Assembly: GCF_963678635.1 (NCBI RefSeq)
Contig: NC_087064.1
Location: 48,407,346 to 48,471,345 of the forward strand
Direction: 5' to 3'
Length of the DNA stretch: 64,000 bases
Source of the DNA: Symsagittifera roscoffensis
Lineage: Eukaryota > Xenacoelomorpha > Acoela > Convolutidae
Position 1 is the stretch's first letter. Each line of letters opens with the position of its first letter. The notes beneath the pieces are model-generated. The model saw nothing but the letters and a program-made list of their open reading frames with translations. It made no database searches and was not told the origin of the DNA. The translations under genes and the position numbers were made by a program. This document shows, piece by piece, positions 37,593 to 49,000 of this stretch.

Positions 37593-37646
37593 AAAGCGCC
37601 GAACAAAGCAGATTTCGAGAGCTCATTATTCGCGAGTTTGATACAA
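37593..37646 (+). other. Possible small exon, + strand
   Basis: A well-formed acceptor (TTTGTATTTTCAG) is followed by 54 bases, 18 whole codons, of higher GC than the surroundings, and then CAA|GTATGG. It could be an exon of an unrecognised gene or chance. No homology was recognised. Confidence 0.2.
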
Positions 37647-37865
37647 GTATGGTTGCTTAGGCCCTAAATTGTGAAAGGATCCCTGAAGAAAATAAATCAG
37701 GCTTCAAAGTTATTGAAAAATTGCTTTCAAATTTGTGTAATTGCGTTTTTCGGCATTTATCAAAACAGAAATACTTTTGTTCTTGCTTTTTTCAGGGACC
37801 CAAATACCATACTTTTACCGCGAATTAGTTTTTTCATTGGTTTTGCATGCATGCTCATGTTTGAG

Positions 37866-38025
37866 TCAGTAATCGTTATTTACTAGGCCGCTGTATTCTG
37901 ATTGACAATCCCGGAAGTACATGGAGCGTTTTTTAGCCTGTCGTTGTTGCCAGCAGAATTTGATTATCAGACCAGCTATGGCGAGAAGTAGAAATGAGAT
38001 CACACAGACAATGAAAAGAGTCACA
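37866..38025 (-). CDS. Terminal exon of an unknown single-pass membrane protein
   Basis: On the minus strand an acceptor, TTTTTTTGTTTCAG, ends at 38026. The frame that follows encodes about 20 hydrophobic residues (TLFIVCVISFLLLAIAGLII), then a basic KFCWQQRQAKKR stop-transfer and a short tail with YSGL, a YxxPhi-type endocytic signal, before the stop near 37866. This reads as the last exon of a type I membrane protein with a cytoplasmic tail of about 30 residues. Upstream exons should lie to the right on the minus strand; I could not identify them. It is convergent with MGST1. Confidence 0.5.
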
Positions 38026-38184
38026 CTGAAACAAAAAAAACAGGAATTTAATTCTCGGTGTTTGCTCAAATTTTATTGTTCACATCTTGATTAATTTTCG
38101 GGTTAACAACTAGTTTAACAGAATCACATGAATCATTTTACCTTTGGTTCATGTTAAATAAAAAGTCAGAAGTTAGTTTGCGCA

Positions 38185-38310
38185 TATTGCGAAGAGGTAA
38201 CATATAAAACAAAGGTCAATGGTTCGAATCTGGCCAGGACCTGTTTTTTTTGGCGGAATTAATCGGACTTCTGTTTGTCTGCTTTTTTCCGTCGGCTTAG
38301 TTATCGCAGC
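38185..38310 (+). repeat. tRNA-derived SINE-like unit 1
   Basis: Contains a B-box-like GGTTCGAATC (38221..38230), followed by a T-rich body with CGGACTTCTGTTTGTCTGC and GTCGGCTTAGTT. The same body words recur near 49800 and 44200. It is diverged. Confidence 0.45.
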
Positions 38311-38491
38311 ATCAAATTTGCCTAAAATTGCCATTTTTCATTAGAATTTTAAAAAACCTAATCAGTGTATACCGGTTTTGGGCTAGTAATTATGTTCCAA
38401 GTTTTCCCAATTTTTTTTGTTGTTTTTTCATGCTGTTCATAAAAAGATTTTGGAAGTTGTTTTCTCTATAAATTCATGGACTGTTCTGTGC

Positions 38492-38650
38492 GTTTGGTGC
38501 AGCGGTAACACTCATACTTGTGACGACAAATCCCAGAAGTTCGATTTCAGTCGTTACCTGTTTTTTGTCGAAACTGAAAATTTTCGAATATACTAGACTT
38601 TGGTGTCTGCTAATTTGGGTTTTGCGTCCCGCAGAAAGGTTCGGTTTCTT
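38492..38650 (+). repeat. tRNA-derived SINE-like unit 2
   Basis: A-box-like TGGTGCAGCGGTA (about 38495) and B-box-like AGTTCGATTTC (about 38539), then CCTGTTTTTTGTCG and a body ending CCGCAGAAAGG, which also occurs near 47573. Confidence 0.5.
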
Positions 38651-38969
38651 TTAGGTTTCCTTTCAGGAAAGCTTTTGCAAAGATTTCAACGGTGCAATCA
38701 ATTTTGTTTCAATAACTCTTAGACGAAACTTTTTTTGACAAAAAAAACGATTTTTGTGATTTTTTTCGAATGTTGATTTGTCTTTTCATTTGCTGGTAAT
38801 CATAATTATAGATATTAATGTCAGATCTGATACATCTGTGTCAGCTATATCAGTTTTTCAATAGGACCGTTTAAGTTAAACATCCAGAAAGTAAATCCTA
38901 TTTCGAACTTAATTTTAGGATACGGGAGTTGAATTCGCTCCAGTAATTACAAAACTTAGGACTGCGCTC

Positions 38970-39385
38970 AGGTAGATATGCTTTTTTCGAGTTCAGTTTA
39001 AGTCTTTTGCTGAAAATTGGCCAATTGCGATCTCAAATTACAAATGTGAAAATGGCGCAAAGACGTGATTGAATTTTATTTGGTACGTGGATTTTAATTT
39101 TTAGATTTCCAGCGGAATATAAAATGTATCTTTTGATCCAGTTTTCTTAATCTAGATTAATTTTCCAAAAAGTTCCAATATGGAATTCTGAAATTTTTTA
39201 TTTCGATTTTTTTAAGAGGAAATTTGGAATCAAATGTACCTTATTTACTATTACTATCGAAGTTCTAGGCTTTCGTTCAGGTTCAGATCCTCTGATCGCG
39301 CCAAGAACCAAAACGACACATTTTGTAGTAGGAACTTTCTGTGCTAGCTCCACAGCAACCGGCTATCCTTCTGTATGCTTGCAAT
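38970..39385 (+). repeat. Old interspersed repeats
   Basis: A stretch with GTGAAAATGGCGCAAA and TAGATTTCCAGCGGAA (about 39040..39180) recurs at 45330..45480 and, decayed, near 46800..46920. A second, from about 39241 to 39385 (GGAACTTTCTGTGCTAG... GGCTATCCTTCTGTAT), recurs near 62090..62215 and 63270..63320. These are unclassified dispersed repeats. Confidence 0.5.
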
Positions 39386-39679
39386 TTTCTGATTTCCTTT
39401 TTCGTATGAAAGGTTTGTTTCTTTCAAATGGTGTCGGGATATGTTTTTTGGTTTTGTTATCTTATAATTCATCGTTTGAAGGGGCTTGCCAAATTAGTTC
39501 ATTAGGTTTGTCATGAAAATGTTTGTTCGGATCAAAGTATTGTCGGCTTAGTTGTTGCCTCTCGGTTAAATTTTTCCGATTGCTTTTTTATTGCTGTCGG
39601 TTGTCTTTCTGGATATGTGATCCGCAAATTGAATATCAATCGAGACAAACATATGAAGTTTTGCATATGTCGTTTTTAA

Positions 39680-39790
39680 TGAGTTAGCTTAAGGCGTGCA
39701 TTTGTAGTTTAGAGTCTGGGGTTTGAATCTCAACCGGACGCGGTTTTTTGATGTCTGTTTTTTGACCATCGAACTAATTGGGATTTCGAA
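39680..39790 (+). repeat. tRNA-derived SINE-like unit 3
   Basis: B-box-like GGTTTGAATCTC (about 39720), followed by CGCGGTTTTTTGATGTCTG, as in the other units. It is diverged, with no functional tRNA fold. Confidence 0.4.
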
Positions 39791-39916
39791 TCAATAAGGC
39801 AAGTTATTTGAGCTATTTACCAGCTTTCTATTCACACTTTGCTTAGGCGGCGAGTAATCCGGCTGAGAACTCCTTCACTATTGTATTGAGATAAGAAGGT
39901 TTTTGGTCTTTTTATG

Positions 39917-40049
39917 AGGCCGTGAACTAAAGGAACTTGAAGTCCACACGCTATTTAAAGTACAAGTGATAAGTTTTCTCGTATAGTTAAACTTATCACT
40001 TGTACTTCAAATAGCGAGTGCGGGTTGGGGATCCTTTAATTGACGGCCT
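39917..40049. repeat. Foldback element with ~58-bp arms
   Basis: The two arms are near-perfect inverted copies: outer ends AGGCCGTGAACTAAAGG and CCTTTAATTGACGGCCT, inner ends ACAAGTGATAAGTTT and AAACTTATCACTTGT. About 12 bp lie between them. The whole unit is 133 bp and would form one long hairpin. It is probably a small foldback or MITE-type element. It lies about 200 bp upstream of the CAP-H start. Confidence 0.8.
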
Positions 40050-40059
40050 AATTTTTTCG

Positions 40060-40160
40060 CTTGTTTGCGAAGAGCAGCTTCGCCTCTGTATCAATTATCT
40101 ATAAGGTTTGATTCTTAAGCTGTTCACAGATGTTTGCGAAGTTTTACCTCGCCTGTGTGT
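40060..40160 (+). repeat. GCGAAGC hairpin repeat, copies 2 and 3
   Basis: GCGAAG-AGCAG-CTTCGC at 40067..40083 and a decayed neighbour, GCGAAG...CTCGC, at 40136..40152. Each is followed by CCTCTGTA or CTGTGTG, as in the rest of the family. They lie just upstream of CAP-H. Confidence 0.55.
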
Positions 40161-40248
40161 TAGATAGAAAATTTTGGACTTAGTGAAGTTAACTGACTTT
40201 CTTGTGGAATAAAAACAAGTTTTGTTTTCAGATAATAACTACTTAAGC

Positions 40249-42378
40249 ATGACCGAATCAGATACATCGAGTGCTACAAGCAGCGAAACACCGAAAAACA
40301 ATGAAAAGCGGCGACGAAAGAGTCTGCTTCGTCAATCACTCCTTAATGCTACTTTCAACTCATCGGTGATTGAAGAAGGATGTCTCTCGCCCGCCTCCAA
40401 GGCAAATACGGACGAATTGACGGACGGTGATACCCACCAGAACCAAGCCAGAAGATCTGTGAGAGCAGACGATGTTCTGTCTAGCTCTCATGTGCCAAAT
40501 AAAGAGCAACTTGAAGTTGTGTCGAGACCAAACATGGACACAGCTCAAGTTGTGAGTCATTATCAGAGTTGCATCCAAGCTGCTAATTCCGGAAAGTTGA
40601 ACTCGAAAAATGCGTTTTCTTTGCATCTAATTGACATGATGGGAGAAGTACTGAAAACCATCAATAAAGACCAGTTTTTTCAAACTGCAGGATGTACGAT
40701 TGACGTTGGTGCAAAAATTTATTCGTACCGTGTTGATGGTCTACACACTGATGCATACAGAGTAGCAAATATCCTGGGAGGGGGCAAGAAAGAAGACAAG
40801 GAAAATGCGGACGATGGAGAAGCGGATATGGAATCTGAAGTGCCGATCCGATTGAAGAAGAAAAAGAAAAACTTCAAGTGTATCGTTCAAGACACCAGCA
40901 AGATTTTTAAACACGTGGTGTATAACGTTGACCATGATGCAATTCGGCTCAAAGCGGGATCATTGATTGACACGACTAATAACGATTTCGTGAGTCTGAA
41001 TTTACCTATCGAAGAAGGTGACGATCGAAAAGAACGAATAGTGACTGATGGGAAAGAAAAAATGAGAATTTTTAAAACGGAATACCCTGACGCGAGTACC
41101 TTCCCACTGATCTCAAAAGATGCATTAAATTTACCTACGTTAGAAGATTTGAAACGAAAGGTTTTGTGTCCACCTATAGATGAAATTTACAGGATATTCA
41201 ATGAATCACTGCTCAACAGAACTAATGATGAAGGAATTAATGATTCGAGATTGGACAAGTTTTTGACTGATGTTCAAGACAACTTCGCTTTCGACCCGGA
41301 CGCACCACCAGTTCCGGACAATGATGACTACTCTATTCATTTTGATCAAGATGAGAACATTGGATCTGTTTCTCGCCTCGAGGAGACTTTTGGAGCTGTG
41401 CCGCATGGAAGTGAGTCAAGTAGTGGTGAGTTTGATTTAATGGGTCAAAGTCAACTGACAGTGATCGAACCATCACTTGAGAACCTACTGAAATTCATTC
41501 AGCCGGGAGAATTTACCAACTTCAGTGAGCCAGTACTTAATGCGTTTTTCGGAACCAGAGCAAAAGCTGCGCAGCGTAGGGGCAGTAAAGCTGTCAAGAA
41601 AAAAACCAAAACATCACCGGATAGCATAACAGTGGAATACAAGTTGGAAACTGTGTCACTGGCTAACGAGAAAAGGCAGGCTGCGACTACTTTGTCAGAC
41701 AGAAACCTGGACAAAAACAAGAAAACATGCGCAGAGTTGAGTCGCGAGGAGTACCCGCGTCAAAAGTGGACCTCGTACTTTGAGCTGGAACTAGACTTTG
41801 CGAAGTTCCATAAGTCGGATAAAAGAGTCCCAAAAGATGTTCATATTGAAATTGAGGAGGGATATAATTATCAAAATGAACTGGATAAGAGTAATGTAGC
41901 ACCAGTATTCAGAGATGACGATTACCAAGATGATGGCAATGATAAGCAAGACATGGATGACGATGAACCTCAGTTCTTTAATGCCAATGGCGATGATTTT
42001 GACGTTGATGATTTTGCTAATAACGAAAACGAAATTAATGATAATGCTCTTGTTGACCAACCAGTGTACACTCAACAGTTCAAGTTGAACTACTCGAAAC
42101 GAGCAAAAACTGTTGATGTGCGAAAAGTCAAACAGTGTATGTTGGCGACCCTGATAAATAAAGCCAAGGAAACTGAAAATACAGATAAGGAAAGTACAGT
42201 TGAACTAACTGAGCTATTCGCGAAAGCAAAAAGAAGGCTGCCCGAGCGAGCTGTTGGTGATCTTTCAATTCCGATCACGCTTGTAGCGCTTCTAGACTTG
42301 GCAAACGAAAAGAGTTTAAAGTTGGATACTAATGAGAATCGAACCAACGTATTGGCTTCTTTTGAAGATAATACTTAA
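40249..42378 (+). CDS. NCAPH: Condensin complex subunit 2 (CAP-H, kleisin)
   Basis: 709 residues in one exon; vertebrate CAP-H is about 740. The start is ATG 40249 (MTESDTSS), 17 bases after the acceptor TTTGTTTTCAG, rather than the longer open frame. The Barren/CAP-H pattern is clear: KSLLRQSLLNATFN near the N-terminus; KNAFSLHLIDMMGEVL (about residue 120) and the IDVGAKIYSYRVDGLHTDAY block, which form the kleisin N-terminal part that holds SMC2; a PRQKWTSYFELELDF-type block; and a C-terminal winged-helix region with DLSIPITLVALLDLANEK that binds SMC4. Condensin I uses CAP-H to close the SMC2-SMC4 ring and recruit CAP-D2 and CAP-G in mitotic chromosome compaction. Acidic, low-complexity linkers separate the blocks, as in other animals. 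Confidence 0.95.
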   Translation: MTESDTSSATSSETPKNNEKRRRKSLLRQSLLNATFNSSVIEEGCLSPASKANTDELTDGDTHQNQARRSVRADDVLSSSHVPNKEQLEVVSRPNMDTAQVVSHYQSCIQAANSGKLNSKNAFSLHLIDMMGEVLKTINKDQFFQTAGCTIDVGAKIYSYRVDGLHTDAYRVANILGGGKKEDKENADDGEADMESEVPIRLKKKKKNFKCIVQDTSKIFKHVVYNVDHDAIRLKAGSLIDTTNNDFVSLNLPIEEGDDRKERIVTDGKEKMRIFKTEYPDASTFPLISKDALNLPTLEDLKRKVLCPPIDEIYRIFNESLLNRTNDEGINDSRLDKFLTDVQDNFAFDPDAPPVPDNDDYSIHFDQDENIGSVSRLEETFGAVPHGSESSSGEFDLMGQSQLTVIEPSLENLLKFIQPGEFTNFSEPVLNAFFGTRAKAAQRRGSKAVKKKTKTSPDSITVEYKLETVSLANEKRQAATTLSDRNLDKNKKTCAELSREEYPRQKWTSYFELELDFAKFHKSDKRVPKDVHIEIEEGYNYQNELDKSNVAPVFRDDDYQDDGNDKQDMDDDEPQFFNANGDDFDVDDFANNENEINDNALVDQPVYTQQFKLNYSKRAKTVDVRKVKQCMLATLINKAKETENTDKESTVELTELFAKAKRRLPERAVGDLSIPITLVALLDLANEKSLKLDTNENRTNVLASFEDNT

Positions 42379-42979
42379 TCATGTACTGGTAGAAACTCAT
42401 GATCTTGTTTTTCAGAAATAGTTGTTATTGTTTGTAGAAATTGAGTGAATACTTTGAAAAATTTCAAATCTGCGGTTTATTGTGGTTGGTCATTTCTACC
42501 CAATCAATGTATTTTTGTAGTTTTTCTTTGGCATATTTTGAGTGTTTGATTTTCTTGTGAATGAAATAACAGATTTTGTCTTTGCTTGTGATACTAATTA
42601 AATATTTGATTCGATATTTTTTAGCTTTGTTTTTTGAGAAAAAGAAATGTGAAAAAACTGTACTTTAGCTATAGACTGCCTGGAAAAAAGAATGGTTTTT
42701 AATTCAATGTTCTGTGCTGCAAAAATTATATCTTTTAACCAGTTTTTAAAATCAAAAGATATAGAAGCTTTGAAAAAAAAACATCTTTTGTCAAAGCTTT
42801 TTCTGGCACTGGTAATGTTTTATTAGCGCACCATTTTACGGCTCTTTTTCCTGCCCCACCCTCACACGAACAGAAATTTAATGGTTTAATGAGTGGTTTT
42901 ATGAGGTTCGTTTTTGACTAAATATGTTTGTCATGGCTTAATTTGTTCGTACGTTAATATTCAGAACTATCGGACAATG

Positions 42980-43387
42980 CAGTAGCGGATTTAAGGGGGG
43001 GGGGGGGGGGGTTTAGACGCTCACCCACCCTCAGGGATTCGACCCCCTGACTACCCTTTAGCACTATTTCAAGACCTCCATTTTTGGCTGGCTGACCCTG
43101 AATTTTTTTAAGGCGCCTTTCGCGCAAATATATACTATTTTTGATCGCCAAAATCAATTTGGTCGGCCTCAGAAAAAGTTTTTTATTGCAATTTGGGAGA
43201 GCTCGGAGGGTCTTTTCAGTGATTTGACAGAGCTCAGAGGATCTTTTCAGTGATTTGAGAGAGCTCGGAAAATCAATTTAGCTCACCACGTCAAAAAAAA
43301 TCATTACGTCAAAAAAGGTTGACAAAATTTTCGTTTTTTTGTAACTCTCCTTCCCCCTCCCTTGAGAAAATCCTAGATCCACCCCTG
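42980..43387. mobile_element. hAT-type MITE, copy 1 (diverged)
   Basis: Ends CAGTAGCGGATTTAAGG and CCTAGATCCACCCCTG, diverged forms of the terminal inverted repeat of the copies at 61051 and 62239. Flanks GGACAATG and TGGCAATA are a worn 8-bp target duplication. A poly-G run follows the left end, as in the others. There is no transposase. Confidence 0.7.
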
Positions 43388-43497
43388 TGGCAATATGAAC
43401 AAATTTTTTACTTGTATATTTCGCAGTAGAAGGGGGAGGGAAAAGGCACATTAGACCTGCCGGTTTTGGCTCTACATACATGATGTACAATAAAAGA

Positions 43498-43590
43498 TGT
43501 CGTAGCTAAGTGGATAAGGCGAGTGACTGTTGAGCGGAATGTCGGAGTTTGAATCTTGTCGCCTTGAAGTTTTTTTAAATAAAATTTTGG
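43498..43590 (+). repeat. tRNA-derived SINE-like unit 4
   Basis: A-box-like TAGCTAAGTGGATAAGG (about 43504) and B-box-like GTTTGAATCTT (about 43549), about 45 bp apart as in tRNA promoters. Followed by T-rich sequence. Confidence 0.5.
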
Positions 43591-44094
43591 ATTTGATTTT
43601 TTTTCAGGGAATAGTTTTGTATTTTCTTGTGTTTACCTGATGACGTTTTTAGTACTTTTTGTTGTTTTTGTTTGTATTTGAGAACGGCAGCTTGGGCCAA
43701 TTTTTATTGCCATCATTTTAAACGCAACGGTATGTTGCTGTTGGTTCATTAATGCGAATCTCTGCTCCGCGTGTGTGAATTTATGATAGTGTTTTTTGTT
43801 ACTATTCCGTATAGTTTTCTGAATTGCGGTTCTTTTGTTTATGGTTTTTGATACGTTGTATGGCTTAGTTCCCATCTGATATGGTGTTAAGAATTTATGG
43901 GATTGTGGTATTTTGCATTTAAAAGCTACTCATATCATATTACTACTTCATAAATACCCTTGCGATTAGCAAGGGTATTGCAATCGGGTATCAGACCTTT
44001 TTCCCATAAATAACTTTGTATACAGGACTCATCTGGACGCCTGATGGTATCTTAATTCATAATGAATTCTAATTTCTTAGTATCTGCTGCACTT

Positions 44095-44240
44095 TTAGCC
44101 TGGAGGTATCGAATGGGCCTGGAACCGCAAAGGTCTTGGGTTCGAATCTGACCTGGACTTATGTTTTTAAACGGGAAATTTTCTGTTTCAAATTAAACTG
44201 TCCGCCTAATATTTGTCTGCCTATGTTTTGCCGACTCAAT
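44095..44240 (+). repeat. tRNA-derived SINE-like unit 5
   Basis: B-box-like GGTTCGAATC (44139..44148), then CTGACCTGGACTTATG and a T-rich body with TTTGTCTGCC and GCCGACT. Confidence 0.45.
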
Positions 44241-46034
44241 TGCGTTATATGAGAACCGTTTAATTTCGCTGTAAAATATTTTCATTGTAGTTGCTTTTAG
44301 TGCGTAGCGAAATTCGATTTACACATTGTTTGTAATTTTACCAACACGATCTGTTGAAATTTCGTTTTTTAAAATTTTTTTGATTTTTTTTTGGTTAAAT
44401 CGGTTTCGGCGTAATTTATATCGACATAGTGTCCTCTTCTTTTTCATCGTTTGATAACCGAAAAAAATTGTGTGCGTTTGTGTTCTGAGGGGAAGGGGGA
44501 CTTAATGTTTTCACATTTGTTTACTTTAAACTTTTTTAGTTTCAATACTTTTTTGCTGATGTTTTTTCGGCTTTATGGTTGTCGATTAAGCTCGTTTTAG
44601 TTTCCGAATTGGATATACCACCTTGCATTCGGTACATATATGACTGCCGTGTATACTACTTGGGCAGTACGTATATATATTTTTTCAATTGATTTTCAGC
44701 TGATTCGCTGTCGGCTTTAATTCTGTCGGCTTATTTTTCTAATATTTTGTTTTCTACAAGGTTCCGATAATGGTTATGAGATCAATAAGACTTAGGATCC
44801 AAGTTTAAACTTGCGATTGTTCAATTTAACCCCACTTGTGGAACTCTATAAAAAATGTTTTAGTTCATTCTTTAACGGCAACAAAGTTCCAATTCCTCTT
44901 TGATAGTTCTTGAGTCTCTTGCTATTTTAATCATGTACTTGTTGTGTCGAAAAATTATGGATACACAATAATTCCAAAATGTGTGCTGCACTTCTTTGTT
45001 CGTGTAATTTCGAGAGAATCGTTGCAACCTCTATCGATTTTCTGATTGAATGGATTATTTTGAAGAAGTAGTTTTCAAAATATTGAATGCAAACTTGATG
45101 AGTTTTTTCAAATTTTGGATAATCCTTGTTGGTTTTTATTTTTTTAAGAGTACTGAACTTAGTTACGACTCTGATATTGGTTTTGCTGATTATTTTTTGT
45201 TGTTTTTTTTTTCAGGAAAAGTCTTAACAGTCTATTAACTACAGATGTGCATTCATACACTTAAGTATAAATGCACTTTTTGAGTTCAATTGAAGATCAT
45301 CTGCTAAAAGTGACGTAACTAGTATGCTCCAAATACGAACGTGAAAATGGCGCAAAAATTCGTGAAAGAATTCTAGTTTCGAAAATGGAATTTAATTTTT
45401 AGATTTCCAGCGGAAAAAAAACTTTACCTATTGATCCAGTTTTCTCAAATTGGGTTAATGTTATCAAAAAAGCGCCAATCACAAATCGTTCTAGAAATTC
45501 AAAGAGCTGTAGGGGCATCTATTTTTTTCTTTGAAATTCGAAAGATGAGATTTTTTAGTGTTTTTTTATGTTTACTTGCGTTCATCTCTCTTATCTAATC
45601 TTCGATTGGTCATGTTTTAGTTTTTCATAGCTTCATAAATATCTAAATAGTTCCGGTTAGTTTTTGAAACGTCAGTGCTATTTTCTAACAGAATCAACAG
45701 ATTTTCGCTGACTAACAAACGTTTTTTGAGCATTTTTGCATCTTATATACCCCGTCGATTCAAAGTTTGCGTCAAGTACAAAAAATTACTGTTCCGTGGC
45801 TGTTTCGAAGTGAGTTGGGCTTAAAAGCTTGGATTCTTAGGATGCTTCCAAGCTCAACAATTTTTCGGCTCAACGTGCGTCTGCCCAAGTTTTAAGAATT
45901 AAGTAACGTTGGTGGTATTTTGTTAATGATAGTATTTCTTGAAAAGTTGTCCTCAAAATGAACTTTTTTCGTGACACATTGAGACAAACTTATGAAGATA
46001 AAAGCTAGGTTTTCATGCGATCTTTCATGTATAA

Positions 46035-46060
46035 GTGGTGCAAAGCTGAACTTGCCTCTG
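46035..46060 (+). repeat. GCGAAGC hairpin repeat, decayed copy
   Basis: AAGTGGTGCAAAGCTGAACT then TGCCTCTGCG: recognisable flanks, with the stem partly lost. Confidence 0.4.
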
Positions 46061-47761
46061 CGTAATCAATGCGTGCTCTGTTGCCAAATTAATGCCCACG
46101 CAAGGGGTGAAATCTGACTCAAACTCAGCCGAAACGTTAAATGTAATGTAATCTGTTGAATGTAATGTTTCAAGTTTTTTTGTTGCTAAGAAGTAATGCA
46201 CAAAGAGAATTTATTTCCATTCATATACTGTGCAAAAATTGCCTGACAGTTTTTTTGAGAAAATCTTTCAAATGGCTCAATCGCAGTATTAATGATCTGA
46301 CTTTTTTCTTTAGAAGCTCGCATCAAATTATGTTAATAATTAGAGGGTAAATTTAGTCTCTGCAAAATTTACGAGGAGGGGATAAATAAGACTGCTTGTA
46401 TATCAGGGCGTAGCACTGAATGTTCAGACTGTCTTTTACCATATGTTGGTAAAAGCTATTTATGAAGAAAAATTTTACTTGCTAAACTCGTCCGCTTATT
46501 TTGTTTTTCAAAAAAATTTGGAATATGCTCATTTTTTCAGGATAATTCGCCATACAAAAATAGCTCTTACGTTTTCAGCATCATATGTAAATCCTTAATG
46601 TGCGCATATGTTAATCCATTGTATAGCCAATTTGTAATTTTCAAACCCGCAGAAAGTTATATAAATAATTGCCGGCAAAATATCCTTTTTCTTTTGAACG
46701 AAGTGTGTTGATATCTTCATTGAAGTATACACATTTGACATAAAAAAACTATTTCGATCGCCTTAATTGGTCTGAAAAAAAGTTCCTTAGCCGTTCTACA
46801 AAAGTCCAAAGAGAAAGTGATTTTTATTTTCGGAAGTGCATTTCAATTTATAGATGTTTCTAGAGGAAGATAAATTTCTTAATAAACGTGTCCTAATTTT
46901 GCTCAATGCATCATCAATTTTACTCTTAAGTATCTTTCGCAGAGGATATTAACTAAAGTTTCAAATGAAGTACAAATTCTTGAAAATTCTGGAAATTGCG
47001 AAATGGTTGCTGTTTTTTTTCAGTTTTGAAACGATGGGATATTTTTGTTTTTATGGTACACTGTAAAAGAAATTATCATCATTATTTGGTTTGTAAACCC
47101 TTGATAAAAGGCAAAATAAAAAGCGAATTGCAGGTTATGTAAAAATTGAACATTTATATTTTCTGTGCGTGGCGCGAGCAAAACAATTGAACGATTCTGA
47201 TACCATTAAAAGTAGCTGTTACCAACTACAGTGAGAAGACTAAAAAACGAAAAGTTAAACAAAAAATCATAAATATGTATAGGTATATATATAGATACAT
47301 GTGTTTAAATATATATCGATATCTCCTTTTTAGCTCGTTGCACGTTAGAGTTAATGTCTATAGTTAATGTGCCTAGAGTTGATGTGTTACTGGATGTACT
47401 GGTAAAAAAAAATTTCCGATGTTAATTTTTTATAGTAGGCTTAATTGATTTCGGCCCAAATTTTGCCGGCTTAGCCCAAGAGTTCGTTTCCAGTTGGGAC
47501 TTGTTTCTTTGCCAATTGAAAATATTCGGCTATTCTAGATTTTTGGGTCTGCTTATTTTTTCTGACTTAGTTTCCGCAGAAAGGAGTTAATTGAAAGTTC
47601 CACTTCATTCTTGCATTCGAAAGTTCTTTGTAAAGTTTATAATTATGCAGGTAATTTTGTTCTAGATATTTTGGGCTTTTGCAATTTTTTTTGACAAAAT
47701 TCGATTTTTTTGAAGTTTTTTTTTGGCATTTGATTTCAATCATAGTCATTCATTTTGGAAT

Positions 47762-47798
47762 CGCAAGCGTTGCGAAGCTCAGCTTCGCATCTGTGGTA
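47762..47798 (+). repeat. GCGAAGC hairpin repeat, perfect copy
   Basis: GCGAAGC-TCA-GCTTCGC at 47772..47788, with the TCGCAAGCGTT flank on the left and ATCTGTG on the right. It is the cleanest member of the family. Confidence 0.65.
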
Positions 47799-48924
47799 TT
47801 AATATTTTTATTATTTCTGTATTTTAAACTTAAACTGCTGTGGAAGCGCTGTTTTATGCAGCTGAATTCATACTTTTCCCTGCTTTAAATCAAAGACTTC
47901 GGGACTTCTAGTCTGTTTCTGACAGTTGGTTGAATCAGCAAATTAGTTTCGCGTGAAATAAAAGTTTCAAAGTTTTTTTTAATTAGAGATATCTAAGTAC
48001 AAAATTCTTCCAATTTCGTGGTTTCATTAAAATGTCGTTTTGACAAAATTAGGTAGATGTTTCTTTGACGATTACAGAGAAAATGCTTGAAAATATATAT
48101 TAGTTTTTATTCGGCTGCATAATGAGCCTCTGAGCAATTTTTCTATTGTTAACTTTTTGTTTGACAAATGAAAGTGGGGAGGAACTGTTTTCGGGTGTGT
48201 TTTAAGCTTTTTTAAATTTTTTTCAATGCAAAATTAGGTGAAACAAATAATTATCCAATTGTTTCGAGTGATGTATTATTGTAAAGCACTCTAATTCTAA
48301 AATCGAGTGAATTTTCAAAAAATTGAAAATTTTCTCTATGCCAAGAAAAATTGGTTAGAAATCGATTAAGAGGTAAAAATGTAGTCGGGTATTACTTATT
48401 AATTAATGATATAAGATTTTGTTTTGTTCTTATCACATCACGCTCAAAACACTGCCCAAAATTGAACAAAATGATAATTCTTAGTTTTTTCATCTTAATG
48501 TTGTCGGTACTTTAATGCGATTTTTCTGTACAATCAGCTTGTGCTTACACTTACCGTTGGTTGAATACCGATGTTTTTATAGATATCGCCCATTGCATCA
48601 ATTTCAAAATAAGGTTTACATAATATTCGATGGCAAAATAATCATTCTCATGTCTTAAAACTTCTTTTAAAACTCGAAACTCATACTTTATAGTTTATAC
48701 GTTAGCATCCGAAATTACTTTTGAATCAGTAGTTCTTTTTGTTTTTCATAAAAGTTGACTTCAGCTGACAAAACGTAAGCTTAAATCTTTATAGAAAAAA
48801 AATAAAAAACAAAGAAACGGGTATTCAAAGTTTGAGTTGGTAAAATGACGAAATAAGAGGACTCAATAAACGTAAAAATTGCTCAAATGAGAAAACTCAA
48901 AAAATCATTTATATTGAAAAAGAG

Positions 48925-49000
48925 AGGTCCGACTGGGGCTCGAACCCCAAACCTTAGGATGCAAAGGCAATTGTGTTAACTCCAGGCCAAGTGGGAATGA
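48925..49000 (-). repeat. tRNA-derived SINE-like head, minus strand
   Basis: The minus strand has an A-box-like TTGGCCTGGAGTTA (48978..48991) and B-box GGGTTCGAGCCCC (48935..48947). The acceptor stem does not pair, so it is not a working tRNA. Confidence 0.5.

Noticed and set aside
43498-49000. Possible tRNA genes from A-box and B-box matches
   Set aside because: None folds into a cloverleaf with a paired acceptor stem. Several share a T-rich body, so they are SINE-like remnants.
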